From: CAYTCZ01 sp964436315
Lineage (GTDB): Bacteria; Actinomycetota; Thermoleophilia; Gaiellales; Gaiellaceae
Reading direction: 5' to 3'
DNA length: 19,354 bases
Assembly: GCA_964436315.1 (NCBI GenBank)
Contig: CAYTCZ010000073.1
Location: 1 to 19,354, forward strand
How positions within the stretch are numbered: position 1 is the stretch's first letter; each line of letters opens with the position of its first letter. Made by a program: the position numbers and the translations under genes. This document shows, piece by piece, positions 7,575 through 13,993 of this stretch. A model generated the notes under the pieces. The model was not told where the DNA came from and made no database searches. It worked only from the letters and a program-made list of their open reading frames with translations.

Positions 7575-9245
7575 TCAGTGGAGGAGATACGCCCGGTTGA
7601 GGGGAAGCTCGGTCACCGGCTCGAGCGTCACCGGTCGACCGTCGACTCGAACCTGCTCCGCCGTCGAATCCACCTCGACCGTGGGCAGCGCAGCATTCAG
7701 AACGAGATCGCGCTTCCTGGTCGAGCGACACCCGCGCACCACGGAGACGCTGATCCGGTCGCGCGACGACAGCGTCTTCGCGCCGACCTTGCTGGCGAAG
7801 ATCGTCGCCACTCCGGACGGAGCGGCACCCTCTGAGCCGAACAGGCCACCGTAGGCAAGGGGCTCCCCGATCCGTGTCGTTCCGCTGCCCGAGCCACGGA
7901 CTCCCCAAGCTGCAAAGCCAGACTTCAGGATGAGCTGTGGCTTGACACCGAAGAACGCCGGCCGCCAGAGCACGATGTCGGCGAGTTTGCCCGGCTCGAG
8001 AGAGCCGACTTCGCGGCCGATGCCATGCGTCAGCGCCGGATTAATGGTCGTCTTGGCGACGTAACGGAGGATCCGCTCGTTGTCGTGTCCATCGTTCGGG
8101 CCGGCGAGAACCTTCATCACGTGCGCGAGTTGCCAGGTGCGTCTCGTGACCTCGGCGATGCGACCCATCCCCATCGAATCGGAGCTCATCATGCTGATCG
8201 CTCCGAGGTCGTGGAGCACGCTCTCGGCCGCCATCGTCCAACCGCGGATGCGCTCAGAGGCAGCCGTGATGTCGTTCGCGAAGACGGCGTGCAGGCGATG
8301 ACAGGTCCTGATCATCTCCAGATGCTCGGCGACCGCATTGATGCCGAATGGGACAGTGGGACTTGTCGACGATGGAAGAACGTGATCGTGCGATAGGGCC
8401 TCGAGGAGGTTGACGGGCCCCCCGCCACAGCCCTCGACGTGGTAGAAGTGAACGGCCCGACCGTCGATCGCTGCGAGCGTCTCCTCGAGCGTTGCGGACT
8501 CTCCGGTGCCGTCGGCGTGGAGCGCGAGTTGGACGTCGTGACGCTCTGCGACGGAGAGCGCCGCATCGACGATTTCCGGATAGGCGCCCGTGTCTTCGTG
8601 CACCTTGAATCCGGCGGCCCCGGCCTCGAGCAGCGCCTCGAGAAACTCTTGGTTCTCGGTGCTCGCCCGGGCGAGGGGAACGAGATTGAGCGGAATCGAC
8701 TGCCAGGCGTCGAGGAGGCGCCCGAGGTTGTTCGCCGGGTTGATGCCGAGATCGAAGGCGCCCCCGTAGCCCATCGCGACCAGCGTGGTCGTCCCCGCCG
8801 ACAGAGCGGCCGGCGCAATCTGGGGACCCAGCAAGTGGATGTGGGTATCGATCGCCCCCGGCGTGGCGATTAGCCCTTCAGCCGGAACGACCCCCGTCGC
8901 CGGCGAGATCGGAACCGCGACGTCGTCCGTCGCGTCCGGGTTGCCGGCTCGTCCAATGCACACGATGCGGCCATCTTTCACCCCGATCGACGTTTTTCGG
9001 ATACCAATAATCGGGTCGACGAGGATCACGTTGGTGATCACGACGTCCAGCGCATCGTCGGCGGAGACGCTGTCCGCCATCAACTGACCGGCCCTGATCG
9101 TCTTCCCGAAGCCGATGAGCGGCTCGTCTCCCGACGCCGTGTCATCGAATTCGACCTCGAGCTCGAGTTCCGTATCTCCGAGGCGCACCCGGTCGCCGAC
9201 GGTCGGCCCGTAGACCGCGGCGTACTGGGCTCGTGTCAAGTCCAT
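7575..9245 (-). CDS. Divergent urease alpha-subunit paralogue (UreC2)
   Basis: The 556-residue product keeps the urease alpha fold: YGPTVGDRVRLGDT near residue 12, LHDLGAIS near 344. The dinuclear metal ligands are present: His135 and His137 (AIDTHIHL), Lys214 (GFKVHEDTG), His243, His269 and Asp356 (SSDSMGMGR). The flap Cys315-His316 and Arg332 also survive. The pocket differs sharply from the neighbouring canonical ureC: HTDTLNE becomes HADGTGE, GGGHAPDI becomes GGGPVNLL, the Trp after HED becomes Thr, and CHH becomes CHR. The glycine-rich loop after residue 158 is also rebuilt. It may hydrolyse another urea-like compound, use a different metal, or be a slow urease. It overlaps ureB2 by ten bases, and no second set of accessory genes follows. 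Confidence 0.9.
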   Translation of the reverse strand: MDLTRAQYAAVYGPTVGDRVRLGDTELELEVEFDDTASGDEPLIGFGKTIRAGQLMADSVSADDALDVVITNVILVDPIIGIRKTSIGVKDGRIVCIGRAGNPDATDDVAVPISPATGVVPAEGLIATPGAIDTHIHLLGPQIAPAALSAGTTTLVAMGYGGAFDLGINPANNLGRLLDAWQSIPLNLVPLARASTENQEFLEALLEAGAAGFKVHEDTGAYPEIVDAALSVAERHDVQLALHADGTGESATLEETLAAIDGRAVHFYHVEGCGGGPVNLLEALSHDHVLPSSTSPTVPFGINAVAEHLEMIRTCHRLHAVFANDITAASERIRGWTMAAESVLHDLGAISMMSSDSMGMGRIAEVTRRTWQLAHVMKVLAGPNDGHDNERILRYVAKTTINPALTHGIGREVGSLEPGKLADIVLWRPAFFGVKPQLILKSGFAAWGVRGSGSGTTRIGEPLAYGGLFGSEGAAPSGVATIFASKVGAKTLSSRDRISVSVVRGCRSTRKRDLVLNAALPTVEVDSTAEQVRVDGRPVTLEPVTELPLNRAYLLH

Positions 9246-9493
9246 ATGACTTCCAGCGTGAGTTCGTCGCCAGGAGCGATCCGCACCGTGGCGCCGGACG
9301 GTAGGTTGAGCCTGGCACCTTCGAGACCGGAACGGTCGAACTCCAGAGCGGAGCTCGCCTGCACGATCGGGAAGTGGGAACCTAGATAGACAGGGAACCG
9401 CCCTCGGTTCAGAATGCGCACGGTCTCACGCCGGCTCACCGCGACGACCGGAACCGGCGCGTTCGCCGGGCTGACCTCGCCGGGCCGTATCAC
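9236..9493 (-). CDS. Divergent short urease beta-subunit paralogue (UreB2)
   Basis: This 85-residue protein is recognisable as a urease beta subunit by the opening IRPGEV, the central YLGSHFPI (canonical VGSHYHFFEVN) and LNLPSGATVRIAPGDE. It is 15 or more residues shorter than usual: the chain stops soon after the EVIW strand and lacks the C-terminal QFGG-to-HGLN part. The SHYHFFEVN segment is changed to SHFPIVQAS, so the contact with the alpha subunit must differ. It starts with GTG in a GTGA overlap with ureA2, and its stop lies inside the start of ureC2. Confidence 0.85.
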   Translation of the reverse strand: MIRPGEVSPANAPVPVVAVSRRETVRILNRGRFPVYLGSHFPIVQASSALEFDRSGLEGARLNLPSGATVRIAPGDELTLEVIWT

Positions 9494-9795
9494 GCCACCA
9501 GTTGTTCGAGGGGAACGAGGCGGCTTCCGTCGTCGAACACCGCCTCGACTTGATGGGGGCTCTCGAGCAGCTCGGCCACTCCGGGGAGGAGTTGTTCGCG
9601 GCTGAAGATGCCGTAAACGGATGCACGTGCTTCTTCGAGAGTTGCCCCGCGCCTCGCGTGTTCGAGCACCTCGTCCGACGCCAGTGCAACTGCCTCCGGA
9701 TGGCTGAGCGGCACCCCGCCCGAGAGGTGTTTTCGAGCCAGCTCCGCGGCCGTGAAGATGAGGAGTCGCTCGGCTTCGCGCGGCGTCAGTTGCAC
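9490..9795 (-). CDS. Urease gamma-subunit paralogue (UreA2)
   Basis: The 101-residue product is a urease gamma subunit by length and sequence: MQLTPREAERLLIFTAAELA at the N-terminus, SHPEAVALASDEV near 31-43, and LLPGVAELL with HQVEAVFDDGSRLV near the C-terminus. The usual terminal VHxPI is replaced by PLEQLVA. It starts with GTG (9795) behind a weak ribosome binding site, 46 bases after the second GGCT-like gene. In contrast to the canonical set, it is separate from the beta subunit. Confidence 0.9.
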   Translation of the reverse strand: MQLTPREAERLLIFTAAELARKHLSGGVPLSHPEAVALASDEVLEHARRGATLEEARASVYGIFSREQLLPGVAELLESPHQVEAVFDDGSRLVPLEQLVA

Positions 9796-9841
9796 GTCCC
9801 GACCGATGCTAAACCTCAGCTAGGACGAGCTCGCTCGGGCT

Positions 9842-10219
9842 TCAGCCAGCCTTCTCGGACACAAGGAAGTTCGCCCAACTCCCGTACTCCGAGACGTCGG
9901 TCCCCTCGTGGGACGCAACGAACTCGTCCGTGCCGAGCATGGTCGGCACGGTGCGCCCGTCGTCGAGCTCGACAGCGGCGAACACCATCTCCGGGGGCTC
10001 CGCGTCGACGATCCCTTGCCACGCGTCGTCCGGGATGTCCCACACCTGAACGGCGATTGCACGACCCCCGGCCAGGTCCTCGACGAGAACCGGAAATCCG
10101 TCAAGGTCGAAGAGGCGGTAGTGCGACGCGGTGATCGCGTCCTCCACGAAGGAGGCGCCGGGGATCGCGTCCTGCTGGCCGGAGACGGTCAACAGTCCGT
10201 AGGCGAGTTTCAGCGGCAT
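9842..10219 (-). CDS. Stand-alone allophanate-hydrolase C-terminal-like (GGCT-fold) protein, copy 2
   Basis: The 125-residue product is a paralogue of the protein encoded at 5783-6157. It shares HYRLF near 33, FPVL, WDIPDDAW at 60-67, AEPPE at 73-77, VELDDGR at 83-89 and SEYGSWANFLV near the end. Glu74 matches Glu75 of copy 1. The N-terminal substrate loop differs (AYGLLTVSG instead of YGSFMRG), so its ligand may differ too. The ATG at 10219 overlaps the end of the CoA transferase gene by ten bases, and ureA2 follows. It therefore stands in the same position relative to the second urease set as copy 1 does to the first. Function unknown; likeness to the AtzF C-terminal domain is by motif and would need a profile search. 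Confidence 0.72.
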   Translation of the reverse strand: MPLKLAYGLLTVSGQQDAIPGASFVEDAITASHYRLFDLDGFPVLVEDLAGGRAIAVQVWDIPDDAWQGIVDAEPPEMVFAAVELDDGRTVPTMLGTDEFVASHEGTDVSEYGSWANFLVSEKAG

Positions 10220-11409
10220 ACCACCGCGCCGTGGCCCGCTAGATCTTCTATCTCAGCGCCTGAATACCCCAGCTCGGCCAGGACCTCGGCTGTGTGCTCA
10301 CCGAGGCGTGGCGGCGGACGGCGAACCGAGCCTGGAGTCTCCGACAGCTTGATCGGGATCCCGATCATCTTCGCCTCGCCGGCGTCGGGATGATCGACCT
10401 CGACAACCATTCGACGCGCGCGCGTGTGGGGATCGTCGAAAGCCTGCTCGTAGTTGTAGACGGGACCGGCTGGTACACCCGCGTCGCGGAGACGGTCGAC
10501 CCAGAGCGCCACGGGCTCATCGGCCGCGACGGATTCGAGAAGCTCGATCAGCTCGACGCGATTGGCCAGCCGGTCTCCGTTGGTCGCAAACCGCGGATCA
10601 GTCGACCATTCAGGGTGACCGAAGGTCTGGGCCGTTGCCGCCCACAGCTCATCGGTGTTAGCCCCGAGCGTCAGATGGCCATCGGCGGCTCGGATCGCCT
10701 GATACGGAGCGGACATCCGATGGGCCGATCCCAGCGGGCCGGGCAGCCGGTTGCTCCCCCAGAGCTCGGTCGTTTCCCAGGCTCCGTAGACAAGACCAGC
10801 TTCGAACAGACTCGTGTCCACGAGCTGCCCACGCCCGCTCCGCTCGCGAGCAGCGAGGGCGGCGAGGATGCCGACGGCGCAGAGCATGCCCGCCCCGATG
10901 TCGGTCAGCGGGACTCCCGCTTTGGCAGGCTCTCCGCCGGCTTCTCCGGTCACTGACATGATCCCGCTCATTCCCTGCGTGATGATGTCGTAGCCACCGT
11001 GCGCCGCGTACGGGCCGGTCGCGCCGAATCCGGAGATCGAGGCGTAGATCAGACCCTGGTTGCCGTCTTGAAGCGCCTCGTAGTCGATGCCGAGACGTTT
11101 CGTTGTTCCGGGTCGGTAACTCTCCACGAGAACATCGACGCCGGCCGCGAGCCGGCGGAAGACCTCGACTCCCAGGGCGCTCTTGAGGTCAATGACAACG
11201 CTGCGCTTGTTGCGGTTGACGGCGAGAAATGCTGCAGACTCGCCCCAGTTCTGAATATCGCCGAGAGAACGCCGCGTCGCATCACCCGCCGGCGGTTCGA
11301 CCTTGATGACGTCAGCGCCGAGGTCCGCGAGCAGAAGCGCGCAGTAGGGACCGGCCATCACCTGCGAGGCGTCGATGACCCGGAGGTGTTCGAGCGGAAG
11401 CTCCGCCAT
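10210..11409 (-). CDS. Class III (CaiB/BaiF) CoA transferase
   Basis: The 399-residue product has the family III CoA transferase layout: LRVIDASQVMAGPYCALLLADLG at the start (interlocked-dimer Rossmann domain), KVEPPAGD, VNRNKRSVVIDL, ESYRPGTTKRLGID, SGFGATGPYA, and a catalytic Asp at residue 170 (PLTDIGAG) matching Asp169 of formyl-CoA transferase. Such enzymes move CoA between a carboxylic acid and an acyl-CoA. The start chosen is ATG at 11409, two bases after the crotonase stop; the longer frame would run into that gene. A second member of the family is encoded on the other strand at 16148, so the locus probably activates two acids or uses different donors. Confidence 0.93.
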   Translation of the reverse strand: MAELPLEHLRVIDASQVMAGPYCALLLADLGADVIKVEPPAGDATRRSLGDIQNWGESAAFLAVNRNKRSVVIDLKSALGVEVFRRLAAGVDVLVESYRPGTTKRLGIDYEALQDGNQGLIYASISGFGATGPYAAHGGYDIITQGMSGIMSVTGEAGGEPAKAGVPLTDIGAGMLCAVGILAALAARERSGRGQLVDTSLFEAGLVYGAWETTELWGSNRLPGPLGSAHRMSAPYQAIRAADGHLTLGANTDELWAATAQTFGHPEWSTDPRFATNGDRLANRVELIELLESVAADEPVALWVDRLRDAGVPAGPVYNYEQAFDDPHTRARRMVVEVDHPDAGEAKMIGIPIKLSETPGSVRRPPPRLGEHTAEVLAELGYSGAEIEDLAGHGAVVCR

Positions 11410-11411
11410 AC

Positions 11412-12200
11412 TCAGCGTCCTGTGAATCGAGGTGGGCGCTTCTCGAGGAACGCGCGAACGCCCTCCTGATAGTCGTCGCTCTCGATCGCACGCCGCTGGA
11501 GCTCCTCGAGCCGCCGAAGCCACTCTGGATTACTGGGCTCGCGAGCCGCCTGCATTGCCACCCAGGCTCCCTCCATTGGGATCGGGGCGTTCTCCGCAAG
11601 GCGTCCCGCGTAGTCGAGGACCCGAGCTTCGAGTTCGTCGATCGGCCAAACAGCGTTCACAAGACCGATTCGCAGCGCTTCGTCGGCGTCGAGGGTTCGG
11701 CCGGAGGCGAGGATGTCGAGCGCGTAGCTCTCGCCGACGGCGCGAACGAGTCGCTCGAGAGCTTGGAACTCGTAGACGATCCCGAGTCGCGCAGCCGGAA
11801 CGCTGAACCGGAGCGCCTCGTCCGCGAACCGTAACTTGCACGAGATCGACAGGCCGCCGCCCCCGCCGTAACAGACGCCGTGAATCATCGCGATCGTGGG
11901 CTTCCAGGTCGTCGTGAGCGAGAGGAATGCGGCGCTGACGTGCTCGCTGTACATCGCTGCGGCGTCGGGAGTTGAGCGTTTCGCCTCGAACTCCGAGATA
12001 TCCGCGCCCGCCGAGAACGCCTCTCGACCCTCTCCGCGAAGGATGATCACGCGCACATCCGGGTTTGCCGCGAGGGTCTCGACGGCCCGGGCGAGCTCGA
12101 TCCACATCTCGAGAGTGAGAGCGTTGAGGCGATCCGGCTGGCTGAGCCGCACAGTGCCGACGGCACCATCGCGCTCGAGCAGAACGTCTGCCTCAGGCAT
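11412..12200 (-). CDS. Crotonase-fold (enoyl-CoA hydratase/isomerase family) protein lacking both hydratase glutamates
   Basis: The 262-residue product is a crotonase-superfamily protein: RLNALTLEM near 25, the oxyanion-hole motif AFSAGADISEF at 61-71, GVCYGGGGGLSI at 108-119 and LGIV near 140. In true hydratases one catalytic Glu follows GGGC and a second lies in QPE. Here these positions are Gly116 and Ala136, so ordinary enoyl-CoA hydration is unlikely. Isomerase, hydrolase, decarboxylase or ring-cleaving members of the family remain possible. The start is ATG at 12200, eight bases inside the end of the amidase gene; the longer frame adds only out-of-family residues. It is probably co-transcribed with the CoA transferase, which could supply its acyl-CoA. 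Confidence 0.9.
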   Translation of the reverse strand: MPEADVLLERDGAVGTVRLSQPDRLNALTLEMWIELARAVETLAANPDVRVIILRGEGREAFSAGADISEFEAKRSTPDAAAMYSEHVSAAFLSLTTTWKPTIAMIHGVCYGGGGGLSISCKLRFADEALRFSVPAARLGIVYEFQALERLVRAVGESYALDILASGRTLDADEALRIGLVNAVWPIDELEARVLDYAGRLAENAPIPMEGAWVAMQAAREPSNPEWLRRLEELQRRAIESDDYQEGVRAFLEKRPPRFTGR

Positions 12201-13593
12201 CGATCGATGCCTCCTGGATTGCCGAGGCGACCGCCACGATCTCGTGGTCGCAGAAGGGCCGGCCCACGATCTGGACTGCGACTGGTTGGCCCTCGTCGGA
12301 TCGGCCACAGGTCAAGGCGAGTGCCGGGAAACCGAGCAGGGTGATCACGCGACACGGGACGATCCGCTCGAAGCGCGACTCAAAGTCGGCGGAATCAAGC
12401 TCGTATGCGGGCCCGGTCGAGACCGGGAGCAGAAGGATGTGATGGTTGTCCATGAACTCGAGAATCCGAGCTCGGAGTTCGTCTCGCTCGCTCATGAGCG
12501 TGCGGTAGTCCTGGTACGAGCCGGATTCGACCCGCTGAAACCACGTTCGCATGCTCTCGGTCAGATCGTCTTCGCGTCCGTCGACAAGGGATCGGTGATC
12601 AGGTAGGCCATCCGCATCGCGAATCGCCGTGTAGATCGCCTCTGCCCCTTCCAGGCCAGGGGGCCGCACCTCCTCGACTCGCGCGCCGAGTCCTTCGAGC
12701 GTTGCGGCTGCACGCTCGACGACCACCACCAGATCACCCCGTACCGGTACCGTCCCGTCTCCGTCGCACCACGCGTAGAAGAGGCTCGCGACGTCGACGA
12801 GCGCCGGATTGCCAAGCGGAACGGGCACCGAGCTCGGGTCGCGCGGATCGGGGCCGGCCAACACGGACAGCGCGGCCCAGAGATCTCCAGGCTCGCGTGC
12901 AAGCGGTCCGACCGTCAGCGAGCGCGAGAGCATCGAGACAGAACTGGGAGCCGGGAGCCGATCGGAACCTGTCGGCGGAACGAGGCCGGTACCCGGCACG
13001 AGTCCGACCGTTGGTCGAAGCCCGTGAATGCCGTTGCACTGAGCGGGCCAGCGCACAGATCCTCCATAGTCAGTGCCGAGGCCGAGGGCCGAGCACCCTG
13101 CCGCGACGGCGGCTCCTTCTCCACCGCTGGATCCTCCCGGAGTGATACCCGGGTCGAGCGCGTTGCGGGTCAGGCCAAAGAGTCGGTTGTCAGTGTGCGG
13201 ATCGAGGGCGAACTCCGAGCAGTTCGTCTTTCCGATCAACATCACTCCCGCTTCGCGCAGGCGGGCGACCACCGTGGCGTCCTCCCTTGGAACGAAGTCC
13301 TGCAGGATCCGGCTTCCAGCCGTGGTTCGAACTCCCGCGGTCGCGATGACGTCCTTCACGGTGACCGGAACTCCGGCGAGGGATGGAAGCGGTTGCCCGG
13401 CCGCGGACGCGCGGTCGATGGCTGTCGCCGCCTCGCGAGCGTCCGCCTCACAGAGGGTGACGATCGCGTTCAGTTCATCGTTCACGGCGGCGATGCGATC
13501 GAGGTGAGCCTCGAGAACCTCAACTGCGGTGACATGGCGGCCACGCACCGCCGCCGCGAGGTCGACTGCGGAGCGATCGAGAACTTCCCTCAC
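12193..13593 (-). CDS. Amidase-signature family hydrolase
   Basis: The 466-residue product has the amidase-signature fold with a full Ser-cisSer-Lys triad: Lys80 (PVTVKD), Ser155 (TPGGSSGGEG) and the nucleophile Ser179 (GTDYGGSVR), at nearly the same positions as in GatA. It hydrolyses an amide to acid and ammonia. No gatB or gatC lies nearby, so a catabolic role is more likely than tRNA amidation. It has no fused C-terminal domain. Allophanate hydrolase joins such a domain to the GGCT-like domain encoded separately downstream here, so a split version is conceivable but unproven. The start is GTG at 13593, 12 bases after the small membrane-protein gene. Confidence 0.92.
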   Translation of the reverse strand: MREVLDRSAVDLAAAVRGRHVTAVEVLEAHLDRIAAVNDELNAIVTLCEADAREAATAIDRASAAGQPLPSLAGVPVTVKDVIATAGVRTTAGSRILQDFVPREDATVVARLREAGVMLIGKTNCSEFALDPHTDNRLFGLTRNALDPGITPGGSSGGEGAAVAAGCSALGLGTDYGGSVRWPAQCNGIHGLRPTVGLVPGTGLVPPTGSDRLPAPSSVSMLSRSLTVGPLAREPGDLWAALSVLAGPDPRDPSSVPVPLGNPALVDVASLFYAWCDGDGTVPVRGDLVVVVERAAATLEGLGARVEEVRPPGLEGAEAIYTAIRDADGLPDHRSLVDGREDDLTESMRTWFQRVESGSYQDYRTLMSERDELRARILEFMDNHHILLLPVSTGPAYELDSADFESRFERIVPCRVITLLGFPALALTCGRSDEGQPVAVQIVGRPFCDHEIVAVASAIQEASIDA

Positions 13594-13605
13594 CGCGACA
13601 TCCCG

Positions 13606-13860
13606 TTAGCGCGCGCGCTTGACGACCCTGTCGGCGCGCCACAGAACTAATCCGGTTCCGATCAGTACGACTGCCGCCCCAATCGAAGCGACCTGCGGTC
13701 CGGCGATGAGCCAGAGCAGAACCGCGATTCCAAGTGCCACACCGACGATGACCTTCTGGGCCGCCATGAGTTGTACAGCCCACCGTGGCGGGTCACCGCC
13801 GTTCTGTTCGTTGCCCCCGGCTGCACCTTTCACTTCGGTCTCAGTCACTCCCGTCCCCAT
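13606..13860 (-). CDS. Small two-helix membrane protein
   Basis: This 84-residue protein has a polar, Gly-rich N-terminus (about 1-28), then two hydrophobic segments, roughly 37-54 and 57-74, with Gly-Pro between them, and a basic end (RADRVVKRAR). The topology suggests a hairpin in the membrane with the basic tail in the cytoplasm. I do not recognise a family. The ATG at 13860 has a poor ribosome binding site; an in-frame GTG at 13848 with a purine-rich upstream stretch is an alternative. It is the first gene of the leftward cluster, 12 bases before the amidase. A link to uptake or anchoring is speculative. Confidence 0.68.
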   Translation of the reverse strand: MGTGVTETEVKGAAGGNEQNGGDPPRWAVQLMAAQKVIVGVALGIAVLLWLIAGPQVASIGAAVVLIGTGLVLWRADRVVKRAR

Positions 13861-13993
13861 TGTCGCAGGCTGTGTACGCAGGCTCTCCTTCGAAACTCGT
13901 CTCGCAGCGACCCGAGCTCGGCTTCGGCGTGTGCGACACCGGTATGGTTGGCCCCAAGCGGCTGACGTGACACGAAAAACGGAGGGAGCGGGC
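13861..13993. promoter_or_regulatory. Divergent promoter region between leftward and rightward clusters
   Basis: These 133 bases separate the two outward-facing gene runs and must contain the promoters unless transcripts start further in. An exact direct repeat, CGCAGGCT, occurs at 13864-13871 and 13877-13884 (13-base period). An inverted pair, TGTCGCA at 13861-13867 and TGCGACA at 13932-13938, is also present; both could be operator half-sites. A weak -10-like TATGGT lies at 13943-13948 on the plus strand without a convincing -35 partner. No regulator gene is visible nearby. Confidence 0.4.
13981..13986 (+). promoter_or_regulatory. Ribosome binding site of the hydantoinase gene
   Basis: GGAGGG stands seven bases before the ATG at 13994. 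It decides this start over the open frame that continues upstream to 13619, whose translation does not resemble the family. Confidence 0.8.

Noticed and set aside
6850..7854. Long plus-strand frame (334 codons) across the M28 start and ureC2 end
   Set aside because: It is antisense to two genes with intact catalytic motifs and spans the gap between them. The translation is not protein-like in motif content.
12193..13593. Amidase as GatA of the tRNA amidotransferase
   Set aside because: No gatB or gatC lies nearby, and the neighbours are catabolic CoA and ureide enzymes.
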